The notes below the pieces were generated by a model. The model was not told where the DNA came from, ran no database searches, and saw nothing but the letters and a program-made list of their open reading frames with translations. 64,000 nt of DNA from Flavobacterium sp. (lineage in GTDB: Bacteria; Bacteroidota; Bacteroidia; Flavobacteriales; Flavobacteriaceae), in NCBI GenBank assembly GCA_020403245.1, contig JADBYA010000005.1, positions 1 to 64,000 of the forward strand, read 5' to 3'. How positions within the stretch are numbered: the first letter of the stretch is position 1; every line of letters starts with the position of its first letter. The position numbers were made by a program, and so were the translations under genes. Positions 42,147 through 51,488 of this stretch are shown piece after piece.

Positions 42147-42830
42147 ATGTCACAAACAGTTTTAACTCTAAAAAACGTTACCATCTATCAAGAAAACAAA
42201 GTGATTTTGTCACAGGTAAATCTTGAAGTAAAAGAAGGTGAATTCCTTTATATTATTGGTAAAACAGGAACTGGAAAAAGTAGTTTTATGAAAACGTTAT
42301 ATGGTGATTTGCCATTAACAGAAGGTTCAGGAACAGTTGTTGGATATGATTTAGTAAATTTAAAAGAAGATGATATCCCTTTTTTAAGAAGAAAAATTGG
42401 GATTGTTTTTCAAGATTTTCAATTATTACCCGATAGAAGTGTAAATGAAAACATGTTGTTTGTTTTAAAAGCAACAGGTTGGAAAGACCATAAAGCTATG
42501 CAAGACAAAATTGATGATGTTTTGGACAGAGTTGGGCTAAAAGGAATTGCCAATAAAATGCCACACCAACTTTCGGGTGGAGAACAACAAAGAGTGGCGA
42601 TTGCCAGAGCATTATTGAACGACCCAGAATTAATCCTTGCGGATGAACCCACTGGAAATCTTGACCCACAAACCAGTGTTGAAGTATTGGGTGTTTTGAA
42701 AAAAATTAACGAAAATGGTAAAACGATAATCATGGCTACTCACGATTATGCGTTGTTGTTGAAATTCCCTTCCAAAACATTGAAATGCGAAGACAATACT
42801 ATTTTTGAAGTGGTTCAAAGAACGGTGTAA
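42147..42830 (+). CDS. ftsE: Cell-division ATP-binding protein FtsE
   Basis: This 227-residue ABC ATPase has Walker A GKTGTGKSSF, Q-loop VFQDFQLLPDRSV, signature LSGGEQQRVAIARAL, Walker B LILADEPTGNLD and H-loop ATHD. The sequence (YGDLPLTEGSG, LRRKIGIVFQDFQLL) fits FtsE. FtsE works with FtsX to control peptidoglycan hydrolases at division. FtsX is not beside it here; instead it overlaps by 1 base with a glycosyltransferase gene. Confidence 0.9.
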   Translation: MSQTVLTLKNVTIYQENKVILSQVNLEVKEGEFLYIIGKTGTGKSSFMKTLYGDLPLTEGSGTVVGYDLVNLKEDDIPFLRRKIGIVFQDFQLLPDRSVNENMLFVLKATGWKDHKAMQDKIDDVLDRVGLKGIANKMPHQLSGGEQQRVAIARALLNDPELILADEPTGNLDPQTSVEVLGVLKKINENGKTIIMATHDYALLLKFPSKTLKCEDNTIFEVVQRTV

Positions 42831-43720
42831 TGCTAACTGTTTTAATTCCAACCTATCATTATAATGCTTTGCCACTAGTTGAAGCCATTTACAAACAATG
42901 TAAGGCGGTTGGTATTCCTTTTGAAATCATTGTTCAAGACGATGCTTCTCATTCTACATTCAATGCCGAAAATAAAAAAATAAATTTATTAGAAAATTGT
43001 CATTTTAGTAGTAATACTGAAAACTTAGGTAGAGGAAGAAATATTAATACCATGGTTTTAAAAGCCAAGAATGATTATATTTTGTTACTGGATTGTGATA
43101 CAATGCCAACGCACACCTCTTTCATCCAGAACTATAGTAATGAAATAAAAAAAGATACCACCGTTGTTTTTGGTGGCATTGTTTACCATGATGAAAAACC
43201 AAAACAAGAAAATTTATTACGATGGGTTTATGGCAAAAGCAGAGAAAGTCTCTCTGTTGTGCAGAGAAGCAAAAATTCCTATTTCTCTACCTTAACTTCT
43301 AATTTATTGGTAAAAAAAAGTATTTTTCAATCAAATCCATTTAATGAAAATATTGTCAACTATGGATATGAAGATGTGGTTTGGGCAAAACAATTAAAAG
43401 AAAAAAAAATTAAGATAACTCATATTGATAATCCAACCTATCATCTTAATCTAGAAACGTCGGAACTATTCCTAAAAAAAATTCATCAGTCATTGGATAA
43501 TCTTAATTTGATTTCAAATTTGGGTTTGCTTTTACCTTCAGATAATAGAATTTTGAAAACCTACAAAACCATTCATAATCTTCATCTGAGTGGATTAATC
43601 AGTTTTTTTTATACTATATTCCATAAAAAAATTGAAGCTAATTTATTCTCCAATCATCCCAATTTATTCTTATTGGATATTTATAAGTTGGGGTATTTTT
43701 GTAAAATTCAATCCAAATGA
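42830..43720 (+). CDS. Family 2 glycosyltransferase
   Basis: This 296-residue GT-A enzyme has LIPTYHYNALPLVEAIY, IIVQDDASHS, the NLGRGRNINTMV block and the metal-binding DCD in YILLLDCDTMP. It ends with a helical C-terminus and no clear transmembrane segment. It is co-transcribed between ftsE (1-base overlap) and a second GT2 gene (4-base overlap). It probably adds a sugar to surface polysaccharide or lipid-linked glycan. The acceptor is unknown. Confidence 0.88.
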   Translation: MLTVLIPTYHYNALPLVEAIYKQCKAVGIPFEIIVQDDASHSTFNAENKKINLLENCHFSSNTENLGRGRNINTMVLKAKNDYILLLDCDTMPTHTSFIQNYSNEIKKDTTVVFGGIVYHDEKPKQENLLRWVYGKSRESLSVVQRSKNSYFSTLTSNLLVKKSIFQSNPFNENIVNYGYEDVVWAKQLKEKKIKITHIDNPTYHLNLETSELFLKKIHQSLDNLNLISNLGLLLPSDNRILKTYKTIHNLHLSGLISFFYTIFHKKIEANLFSNHPNLFLLDIYKLGYFCKIQSK

Positions 43721-44655
43721 AACCATACTTTACTGTTGTCATTCCTTTATTTAACAAAGAAACATTTATTCTAAAAACGATAAAGAGTGTTTTGAAACAA
43801 AGTTTTGAAAATTTTGAAGTTTTAATTATTGAAGATTGTTCAACCGATACCAGTCTTGATGTAATTTCAACTATAAAATCTGAAAAAGTAAAAGTTATTC
43901 AGCATGATTGTAATAAAGGACTTTCGGCTTCACGAAATACTGGAATTAAAAATGCTAATAGTAATTATGTTGCTTTTTTGGATGCCGATGATGTTTGGAA
44001 AGAGAACTTTTTGGAAGAAATATTTACTTTAATTACTACTTTTCCTCAAGCAGAATTATTTGCAACCAATTATGAAGAAGTGTTCCAAAACAATACTGTT
44101 TTACTTCCCAATAACAACGCTGATAAATTAGAAGAAAAGACTATTATTAGTGATTTTTTTGCTATTAGTTTAGCCCAACCCCTTTATTGTCCTTCTAGCT
44201 TTTGTGTAAAAAAATCAGTTTTTGATGTTGTTGGGTATTATAATGAAACCATTCAATTTGGTGAAGATGTTGATTTTAACATTAGAACCAATTCATTATT
44301 TCAATTGGCCTATTCCAAGAAATCTTTGGTAAGTTATACCATGGTTTCCGAAAATCAGATTACTCAGAGCTTACTTGGCAAAAAAGTGATTACCAATTTC
44401 AATTCATTTGAAACCTCGGAAACCTCAACTTCATTGAAGAAATTTTTAGATTTTCATCGCTATATTATGGCTAAACATTATAAAGCAGAATATAATATGG
44501 AAGCTTTTAGAAAAATGAAAGATGGAATTAATCCTAAAAACTTAAATTTCAAACAAAGAATACTTTTAAACGCTCCTTTGTTTTTTCTAAACTTTATAAA
44601 AAAGATAAAATCTTTCTTTCTTACTAAAGGAATTCGATTATCTACTTACGATTAG
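43717..44655 (+). CDS. Family 2 glycosyltransferase
   Basis: This 312-residue GT-A enzyme has VVIPLFNKETFILKTIKSVL, EVLIIEDCSTDTSLD, NKGLSASRNTGI and YVAFLDADDVWK (DxD). FGEDVDFNIRT is the likely catalytic acidic region. The C-terminus has a hydrophobic, basic stretch (LLNAPLFFLNFIKKIKSFFL) for membrane association. It begins on the ATGA overlap with the previous gene. Its end overlaps the convergent FdtA-like gene by 14 bases. Confidence 0.9.
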   Translation: MKPYFTVVIPLFNKETFILKTIKSVLKQSFENFEVLIIEDCSTDTSLDVISTIKSEKVKVIQHDCNKGLSASRNTGIKNANSNYVAFLDADDVWKENFLEEIFTLITTFPQAELFATNYEEVFQNNTVLLPNNNADKLEEKTIISDFFAISLAQPLYCPSSFCVKKSVFDVVGYYNETIQFGEDVDFNIRTNSLFQLAYSKKSLVSYTMVSENQITQSLLGKKVITNFNSFETSETSTSLKKFLDFHRYIMAKHYKAEYNMEAFRKMKDGINPKNLNFKQRILLNAPLFFLNFIKKIKSFFLTKGIRLSTYD

Positions 44656-45046
44656 AAGCTAAAAAAGCTTTAAATTCTTCAATATCTCTAATATAATCTT
44701 CCTCTAAAAATTCACCCGAAGAAATTACTAAACAAACAGCACCAGAAGAAAAATTATCTAATTCTCGCCATGTATTAGATTTTATCAATAGCCCTTTATC
44801 AGGTTTATTCAATGTCACTTTTTTAGTTTCATTACCATTATTTAAAACCACATCAAAACTCCCTGAAAGAGGAATTAACAACTCAAATTGTTCCTTGTGT
44901 GCATGCCCGCCTCGCCTTGCACTACTAGGCACATCAAAAAGATAATAAACACGCTTTATTGAAAAAGGAAGTAAATCTTTTTCAATAACAGCTATATTCC
45001 CTCTTATATCATTAATTTTGGGTATGTCTAATAGTTCAATATTCAT
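44642..45046 (-). CDS. FdtA/QdtA-like sugar 3,4-ketoisomerase (cupin)
   Basis: This 134-residue cupin of the WxcM-like C-terminal type has RGNIAVIEKDLLPFSIKRVY, the metal or substrate His pair in RRGGHAHKEQFELL, and WRELDNFSSGAVCLVI. Family members convert dTDP-4-keto-6-deoxyglucose to the 3-keto isomer for Fuc3NAc or Qui3NAc synthesis. A matching FdtB-like aminotransferase is at 55449, about 10 kb away. It is 4 bases after the upstream glycosyltransferase gene on the same strand. Confidence 0.88.
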   Translation of the reverse strand: MNIELLDIPKINDIRGNIAVIEKDLLPFSIKRVYYLFDVPSSARRGGHAHKEQFELLIPLSGSFDVVLNNGNETKKVTLNKPDKGLLIKSNTWRELDNFSSGAVCLVISSGEFLEEDYIRDIEEFKAFLASNRK

Positions 45047-45050
45047 GGTG

Positions 45051-46154
45051 CTAACTTACTTTATTTTTAAACAATTCTAACCATTGTTTGCCTATATTTT
45101 CTATCTCAAAAATAGTAAGACTTTCTTTTGTATTTTGTTTACAATGGTTGTATAAATGATTATCGTTTACAAACAAGTTCATAGCTTCTGTAAATTTATC
45201 AAAGTTTTGATTGGTCACCAATAAACCATTTTGTTTATCAACTACAATCTCATTTGGTCCACTAAAACAATCAAAAGAAACCACTGGTGTTCCAACAGCA
45301 AAAGACTCCAAAATCACATTAGAGAAACCTTCATTTTTGCTTGACAAAACCGTAAATAATGCTTTATGATAATAGGGAAATGGATTCTCAACAAATCCTT
45401 TAAAAACCACTAAATCTCTTACACCAAGTTCATTGGCTATACTTTCATATTTTGTACGATTGATACCTTCGCCTAAAAGCACCAATTTGATTTTTTTTGC
45501 TGGCAATAAAGATGTAGCATAAGCCCTGATAAGTTTATCAAATTGTTTTACATCATCATTCATTCTTCCAACCGCCAAAATATAATTTTCTTCAGAAACT
45601 AAATATTCTGTTTGCAATTGAGAGATTGCCCTTAAATCAATTGGATTGTAAATTTGATCAACTTGCTTTGAAATACCTTTTTCGATTATTGCTTTTTGGA
45701 TAGCTCTCGAAACTGCCACAATGTTTTTGTTTTGATAAATAAGTTTTGATAACCAAGAATATTTTGGAAAATAATACTCTAAAATTCCACTATGAACTGT
45801 ATAGTAGGTATTTTTTGAATAACAAAATGTAGATAGTAAAAACTCTTGTAAAAAGCTAGTTCGCATCCTAAAATCAATAACTACATCAACATTATTTTCT
45901 TTGATGAATTTTTTGAAAGCAAAGAATCTCGTAATTTTTCGTTTGATGAAATTAGCATCAGGATTAATAATTCCCAAATTAAACAAAGAACCCGAATAAT
46001 TATAAGAAACCCAATCAACAAATATACAATTTTGAACTTTCATACCTTGTTCTTGAAAATAAACGGACAATAAAGCATGTACTTTCTCTGCGCCACCATT
46101 TGCCAAACAATCGCCAACAAGGGCTATTTTATAGGTATGGTCTTGGTTTATCAT
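45051..46154 (-). CDS. Family 4 glycosyltransferase
   Basis: This 367-residue GT-B enzyme has an N-terminal NGGAEKVHALLSVYF motif and a C-terminal domain with NYILAVGRMNDDVKQFDKLI, LVLLGEG, VVFKGFVENPFPYY and SSKNEGFSNVILESFAVGTP. The E-x7-E nucleotide-sugar site lies in NEGFSNVILE. It transfers a sugar with retention of configuration. It is probably co-transcribed with the FdtA-like gene. The minus-strand -7 box is at 46247-46254. Confidence 0.92.
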   Translation of the reverse strand: MINQDHTYKIALVGDCLANGGAEKVHALLSVYFQEQGMKVQNCIFVDWVSYNYSGSLFNLGIINPDANFIKRKITRFFAFKKFIKENNVDVVIDFRMRTSFLQEFLLSTFCYSKNTYYTVHSGILEYYFPKYSWLSKLIYQNKNIVAVSRAIQKAIIEKGISKQVDQIYNPIDLRAISQLQTEYLVSEENYILAVGRMNDDVKQFDKLIRAYATSLLPAKKIKLVLLGEGINRTKYESIANELGVRDLVVFKGFVENPFPYYHKALFTVLSSKNEGFSNVILESFAVGTPVVSFDCFSGPNEIVVDKQNGLLVTNQNFDKFTEAMNLFVNDNHLYNHCKQNTKESLTIFEIENIGKQWLELFKNKVS

Positions 46155-46246
46155 TATTCAATGTTTGTTTTCGTAACAAACCTCGTTAATTTTTTTATTT
46201 TTACCATTAAAAGAATATAAAATTTAAAATAGAGATTCTATCTTTC

Positions 46247-46254
46247 CAAAAATA
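46247..46254 (-). promoter_or_regulatory. -7 box for the GT4-fdtA pair
   Basis: CAAAAATA on the + strand, read as TATTTTTG on the minus strand, 93 bases upstream of the GT4 ATG. Confidence 0.35.
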
Positions 46255-46286
46255 AAAATATAATTTTAGAAAAAATATAGAAATTG

Positions 46287-47420
46287 ATGCGGATATTACT
46301 TCTTGGCGAATACAGCAGATTGCACAATACTCTAAAAGAAGGATTGGTTGCCTTAGGACATGAGGTGATTCTTATTGGCAACGGCGATGGTTTTAAGCAA
46401 TTTCCTGTTGATTATTCTATCGAAGCAAAGTGGAGCCATACTAAGCTGCTAAACATTTTTAGACAAATCATCTTTAAAATGTCAAAATTTGATATTGCCA
46501 AAATTGAAACCGGGATTCGTTTTTATTTTTTATTGCCCAAATTAAAAGGTTTTGACATTGTTCAACTCATTAATGAAAGTCCGATTAAAACCCTAAAAAG
46601 ATGGGAGATTCTGCTGCTTATAAAAATAGTTCAAAACAACCAAAAACTGTTTTTGCTATCAACCGGTGTTGATTATTTGAACGTAAACTATTGGTTTAAT
46701 CATAAAGAGGAAAAATCAATACTAAAACCATTTTTTGAAAATCCTTCGTTACAAAAAGAGTATCAATATGTTCTAGAATATCAAGGCAAGCAACATAAAA
46801 AAATACATGACTTTATTTATAAACACTGTCAAGGGATTATTGCCACTGATGTTGACTATTTACTACCATTAAAAGGAAATCCTAAATTTTTAGGACTTAT
46901 ACCCAATCCTATAAACTTAGCGAAACTTAGCTATCAAGAATTAAAAATTGAAAACAAGATTGTTATTTTTCTTGGTATCAATCAATGGAGTTATTACCAA
47001 AAAGGAATACGATACTTTGAAAAAGCATTAGAAATTATTCAAGAAAAATATAAAGACAATGTAGAAATTATCACAGTTAAAAACATCCCTTATCGTGATT
47101 ATATTAACTTATATAACAAAGCCCATATCCTATTAGATCAATTGCATGGTCACGATCAAGGGTTTAATGCACTGGAAGCCATGGCAAAAGGGAAAGTGGT
47201 TTTTACTAATGCCAGTTCCGTGTTTGAAAAGTACTATAATTTAGATAAAAAAATAGCCATCCATGCAGAACCCAATGTGGATTATCTAGTAGCGCAATTA
47301 TCGTTTTTAATCGAAAATCCTAAAGAACTAATTGCCATTAGCAAACGTGCTAGAGCTTTTATAGAGGGAGAACATGATTATTTGAAGATTGCCACTAAGT
47401 ATATAGATTTATGGTGTTGA
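46287..47420 (+). CDS. GT-B-fold glycosyltransferase
   Basis: ATG 46287 is preferred over the adjacent tracked TTG. The 377-residue protein has an N-terminal LLGEYSRLHNTLKEGLVALG and a C-terminal GT-B half with KIVIFLGINQWSYYQKGIRYF, NIPYRDYINLYNKAHILLDQ and GFNALEAMAKGKVVFTNASS. The N-terminal half is less typical of GT4. It is probably a polysaccharide glycosyltransferase, and the donor is unknown. It precedes a membrane glycosyltransferase-like gene by 37 bases. Confidence 0.85.
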   Translation: MRILLLGEYSRLHNTLKEGLVALGHEVILIGNGDGFKQFPVDYSIEAKWSHTKLLNIFRQIIFKMSKFDIAKIETGIRFYFLLPKLKGFDIVQLINESPIKTLKRWEILLLIKIVQNNQKLFLLSTGVDYLNVNYWFNHKEEKSILKPFFENPSLQKEYQYVLEYQGKQHKKIHDFIYKHCQGIIATDVDYLLPLKGNPKFLGLIPNPINLAKLSYQELKIENKIVIFLGINQWSYYQKGIRYFEKALEIIQEKYKDNVEIITVKNIPYRDYINLYNKAHILLDQLHGHDQGFNALEAMAKGKVVFTNASSVFEKYYNLDKKIAIHAEPNVDYLVAQLSFLIENPKELIAISKRARAFIEGEHDYLKIATKYIDLWC

Positions 47421-47457
47421 GATTGATTAATTGTTGAAAAAATTACTATAAAAATTG

Positions 47458-48747
47458 ATGGCTAGAATAAAATACGAATATTTATTGATTGCAATTGCGT
47501 TGCTTTGGATACTATTTTTTTCCTTTACAATTCAATTAACTCCTTATTTTTCCGTAATTGGCGACGATGGCAGTTATTTGTATGCAGCCAGATTGCTTTA
47601 TTTTAACTCTCAGTTAGATAATACAAGACCTTTGTTGATAACTATTATTCATGGAGTTCCCTATTTATTTGGTTTTACAGATGGCATTGTTATAAAATGG
47701 GGAATTTTTATTAATTTTTTTTCTTGGTTTTTCACAGCTGTTTTTTTATATAAAATTATTTCAAAAATAGTAGATAGAAAATATGGCTTTTTGTTTTCGG
47801 TGTTATTTATTTTTTGCATTGGAAATTTAGCGCATTGCTTTAACTTTTTATCCGAATCTATTTTTATTTTTTTGATAATTTATTCTGTTTACTTCATTTT
47901 AAAGTATTATGAAACTACAAAGCATTATTACATAACTATTGCTATTTCAATTTTATTTTTAAACACTCTAATTAAGCCTGTTTCTATTGGGTTAGCTTTA
48001 ATTTTGCTTGTTTTTTTTATTACAAAAATGGATAAAATAATTTTGAATAAATTTTCATTTTTATTAATTGTTAGCTTTTCATTGATTTTTTTTCAAATGT
48101 ATTCCTTAAAGAAAAATTATGGTGATTATACCCTTAGCTATATTAGTTCCATTACTTATTACAATTATTTAGGGGATAAAGCAGATTGTTATAAAAAAGG
48201 AATTGAATTTATACCAGGAAAAACGGAAAGATCTAAAAAATTTGGATTATTATCAAGTCATGAAATGAAAGAAATTGCAGGGAAAGATTTAATAGACCAG
48301 CTTAAAAACAATACCTTAAATTTGTTTAAAGCTTATTTATTTTGTATCTATTCTAATACTCACAAAGGAAATTTTATAGTTAGTGAGTGCAAAAATGAAA
48401 AGAATACTAGTTATTTTGCAGCGTTTCACTTTCTGTTTAAAGCCGTATCAAAAATTCAAAATATATTGTTTACCATTTTAGGCATATTCCTTTCATTTAA
48501 ATGTATAATTAAACCAAAAGAGGAAGCTTCTTTTTATACATTACTTTCAAGTCATATTCTATATCTTTTCTTAGTTTCCGGTATTTCTTGCTTTCAATGT
48601 GATAGATTTCATATTGTTTTTTTTCCACTTGTAATTCTCTTACTATCAAAAGAATTCATAACAACAAAAAAAAGCATTTGGAATAAATTTACTATTGTAG
48701 TTTTGAAAAAGAACATGATTATGTTAAGATTGCTGAGAAGTATTTAA
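47458..48747 (+). CDS. Polytopic membrane protein, ArnT/PMT-like (GT-C) glycosyltransferase candidate
   Basis: This 429-residue protein has about ten hydrophobic segments. The first loop carries SVIGDDGSYLYAARLLYF, matching the acidic loop after helix 1 in GT39-type GT-C enzymes, and helices such as FNFLSESIFIFLIIYSVYF follow. GT-C enzymes use polyprenyl-phosphate sugars on the outer face of the inner membrane. Overall similarity is weak, so another membrane role (for example polymerase) is possible. It ends the + strand glycan segment. Confidence 0.65.
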   Translation: MARIKYEYLLIAIALLWILFFSFTIQLTPYFSVIGDDGSYLYAARLLYFNSQLDNTRPLLITIIHGVPYLFGFTDGIVIKWGIFINFFSWFFTAVFLYKIISKIVDRKYGFLFSVLFIFCIGNLAHCFNFLSESIFIFLIIYSVYFILKYYETTKHYYITIAISILFLNTLIKPVSIGLALILLVFFITKMDKIILNKFSFLLIVSFSLIFFQMYSLKKNYGDYTLSYISSITYYNYLGDKADCYKKGIEFIPGKTERSKKFGLLSSHEMKEIAGKDLIDQLKNNTLNLFKAYLFCIYSNTHKGNFIVSECKNEKNTSYFAAFHFLFKAVSKIQNILFTILGIFLSFKCIIKPKEEASFYTLLSSHILYLFLVSGISCFQCDRFHIVFFPLVILLLSKEFITTKKSIWNKFTIVVLKKNMIMLRLLRSI

Positions 48748-48824
48748 CACTATGCAGTTTAAAATAATTTAGATGCTACTCAAAACGAATTTTTAGAAGT
48801 CACGACTTACTTTACTGTAACGCT

Positions 48825-49056
48825 TAAAACTAGGTTTTATATATAGGTACAATCCCTACTTTACTAATAAAACTAAGTTTTATATATAGGCACAAACCTC
48901 TACCTTATTCGTAAAACTAGGTTTTATATGCAATTAAAAGTCCTATTATGATAATAAAATTAAGTTTTATATAAAGGTGCAAGCGCTACCATGATAGTAA
49001 AACCAGATTTTATATGTAGGTGCAAATCCTACCATACTATTAAAACATGGTTTTAT
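48825..49056 (+). repeat. Six-copy array with a 43-44 bp period
   Basis: A palindromic 16-mer like TAAAACTAGGTTTTAT starts at 48825, 48868, 48912, 48955, 48998 and 49041. The 27-28 bp between copies also share sequence (ATAGGTGCAAATCCTACCAT type), so this is a tandem repeat and not a CRISPR. The remaining 48748-48824 shows nothing recognisable. Confidence 0.9.
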
Positions 49057-49435
49057 ATGATGGAAAAGAAGATGCTATTAGCTATTATGCTGCTTTTGGT
49101 TTAGAATTTTTCAATAAAACATATATGATTCAAAAGACCAAAACAGCCGTTCAGAGGCATTAGCATTAATGCTTGGTGCGATAGCTGCTAATGGATTTAA
49201 TGACATAACTTATGGCAAAGATTTTTGGCTAGACATCCAAAGCAAGTTTAATGAACTATTATCGGCTGCATCAGATACCGATAGTATCGTGTCAAACAAA
49301 GTGGGCGATAAAAATGCTTTGAAAATAGAAATAAAAAAAGCGTTGAACTCGATTGTTCTTGTAATTAAAGGAAACTATCCCGATACATATAAACAAGAGC
49401 TTCGCGCTTGGGGTTTTCAAAAAGAAAAGTATTAA
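49057..49435 (+). pseudogene. Frameshifted hypothetical gene (family common in flavobacteria)
   Basis: The tracked ORF at 49169 (88 residues, ending GNYPDTYKQELRAWGFQKEK) has coding sequence upstream in two frames: DGKEDAISYYAAFGLEFFNK from 49059, then YDSKDQNSRSEALAL leading into the ORF. The switch falls at ACATATATGATTC, where an extra AT pair would explain it. The gene start is missing, because it abuts the 43-bp repeat array. I recall homologues as short hypothetical proteins in flavobacteria; function is unknown. The 3' part could still be translated from ATG 49169. Confidence 0.55.
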
Positions 49436-49453
49436 TTGTTGTAACTTAAAAAA

Positions 49454-49485
49454 GAAAAACCACGCCGATTGGCGTGGTCGTTTTT
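49454..49485. terminator. Bidirectional GC-rich terminator
   Basis: ACCACGCC and GGCGTGGT around GATT, with flanking A and T runs, between converging genes. Confidence 0.85.
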
Positions 49486-49505
49486 GTGGTTTGAATAGTG
49501 AAAAC

Positions 49506-51482
49506 TTATTCTTTAATAAATTTAAGTGTTTCATTGATTGTATCTGAACTTAATTTTACAAGATATATTCCCGATGGAATACTAGATACGTTTAACTCAA
49601 ATTCATTTTGATCAACTTTAGTGTTATAAACCTGCTTTCCAATTACATCAAAAATAGTTACTTGAAGATCCTTAACTTCTTTTTGACTAAGCATAATCGA
49701 AAATGTTCCTTTGTTTGGATTAGGGTACAATACTGCCTTACTAATTTTTAAAGTATTACTTTCTTGGCTTACTATATTACCTGCAACTTTTGAAGAAGTT
49801 GCACAAACTGTTAAAGCACCATCAATTTTTAAATCAACAAAACCGTTAGCATTAGGTCTGAAATCAGAATTTTGAAGCACTTCAATAGTATTTTTTGCTA
49901 TAAAATTAGAAGTGTTACCATCTCTAAAGGTTTGATTGGAAATAGTCAACTTATTATTAATATGCTGTAAATCAAAATTAAACCTCCAAAAATCCTGACC
50001 ATCAATTAGGGCATTACCAGTAGAGCTCATCATTTCATATGTAAATTCAACAGCGTCTCCAGTTTCTAATTTTCCTGAACCCATTCTTCCAATCCAATAG
50101 GCATTATATGGATTTGCTTCAAGGTTTTTAGAGGACAACTGAAGTACGTCTTCAACCTCGTCGGGCAGAATACATGAATTTAACGATTGCATTAATGCAA
50201 CAGTACCCGACACAAATGGTGTAGCGATTGATGTTGCACTACCATATAGAAAAGGTGTTATTCCATCAGGCTCAATGCAACCCAACAGATAACTTGAGTA
50301 AATGGGTCCATACCCTGGCCCACAAATATCTACTCTTGTATTTGTGGTAGTTCCTTCGTAATATGGTGTATAAACTCCATTTTCATATGTTCCTGTAGGT
50401 GTAATTAAATCTTCATTATACCAAGAAACATTACCAAAAGGGTAACTTACAACTTCATCTGTAAAGTTGCTGTTTTTGGACTGTACAACTGTAACAGATA
50501 TAACATGATTATATGATGCAGGATAACAATAAATTGAATAATCAGGGGCAGTTATAGGATATGAATCTGGCTTTGGAAATTGACATATATTACCAGCACC
50601 TGCAACCAAGACAACACCCATATCATGCAATTGATTAATAGCATCTTGCTGTGTTACAAAAAAACCTGATGTATAAGTCGGATCGTTAATTTGATAACCT
50701 TGAATCCAACTCATATTAATAACTCTAACACCCATTTGAGCCATTTGCATTAAACCTGGATAATTAGGAGTGTGGACATCCACTGTATAAGGTATGTTTA
50801 AAATTTTGCAATCATAACACACACCTGCTATTCCATGAGCATTATCACCTTTTGCAGCAGCTATTGCTGCAACACCTGTACCATGCCACATTGAAGCAAG
50901 TCCAGGTGGACAATAGAAATTATTTTCAGGAAAAGTATTTAAATAAGTAACTTTTCCATTAAAATCATCGTCAGAACTATCCACCTTCCCATCAGAAATA
51001 CCGATTGTTACATTTCCTTTATAGTTAGAAAAAAAATCCCATGCTTTAGGCGCATTCACATAATCAAAACTCTTTAGACTCATACTAGCCCCCAAATTTG
51101 TCACAGGACTTGTAGTACCATAATCATTGGGATAAGATACTAATTGAATTTGCATTCCTGTTAAATCTTCAGTATTTAGATATTTACTAGGAAATTGAGT
51201 TTTCAAATCGTCCATTAAAGTTGAGCTAGATGTTATGAATGTAAACACATTTACCAAATAACCAGAATAGTTTGGATATGTAGGATAAAAATTGGTTATG
51301 GTATAGTTAGAGAAAAAAGCACTTTCAGCAGTGTTAGTTCCATTATACACTAATACATTACCACTTTTGGTAAATGTAGGCGCGTTGTTTTTATCATTTA
51401 GTTCAACGTTAAAAACATAGGTTGTCTGAGAATGTAGTTGCGAATAGAGTATGCAACAAAAGAATAAAAATAACTTTCTCAT
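49506..51482 (-). CDS. Secreted S8 (subtilisin-like) serine peptidase with type IX sorting domain
   Basis: This 658-residue protein has a signal peptide (MRKLFLFFCCILYSQLHSQ) and a propeptide-like region. The catalytic domain shows Asp164 in GISDGKVD, His200 in MWHGTGVAA, the oxyanion Asn298 in AGAGN, and Ser418 in SATSIATP (compare GTSMATP). The last 75 residues (LYPNPNKGTFSIMLSQ, GIYLVKLSSD, LKFIKE) are a T9SS type A domain. It should be a surface or released protease. It is 6 bases after the upstream fibre-like gene, so the two form an operon. Confidence 0.93.
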   Translation of the reverse strand: MRKLFLFFCCILYSQLHSQTTYVFNVELNDKNNAPTFTKSGNVLVYNGTNTAESAFFSNYTITNFYPTYPNYSGYLVNVFTFITSSSTLMDDLKTQFPSKYLNTEDLTGMQIQLVSYPNDYGTTSPVTNLGASMSLKSFDYVNAPKAWDFFSNYKGNVTIGISDGKVDSSDDDFNGKVTYLNTFPENNFYCPPGLASMWHGTGVAAIAAAKGDNAHGIAGVCYDCKILNIPYTVDVHTPNYPGLMQMAQMGVRVINMSWIQGYQINDPTYTSGFFVTQQDAINQLHDMGVVLVAGAGNICQFPKPDSYPITAPDYSIYCYPASYNHVISVTVVQSKNSNFTDEVVSYPFGNVSWYNEDLITPTGTYENGVYTPYYEGTTTNTRVDICGPGYGPIYSSYLLGCIEPDGITPFLYGSATSIATPFVSGTVALMQSLNSCILPDEVEDVLQLSSKNLEANPYNAYWIGRMGSGKLETGDAVEFTYEMMSSTGNALIDGQDFWRFNFDLQHINNKLTISNQTFRDGNTSNFIAKNTIEVLQNSDFRPNANGFVDLKIDGALTVCATSSKVAGNIVSQESNTLKISKAVLYPNPNKGTFSIMLSQKEVKDLQVTIFDVIGKQVYNTKVDQNEFELNVSSIPSGIYLVKLSSDTINETLKFIKE

Positions 51483-51488
51483 AATTAA

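Noticed and set aside
48825-49056. CRISPR array candidate (regular 16-bp palindromic repeats)
   Set aside because: The 27-28 bp intervals are similar to one another, the repeat is short, and no cas genes are in the window. It is a tandem repeat.
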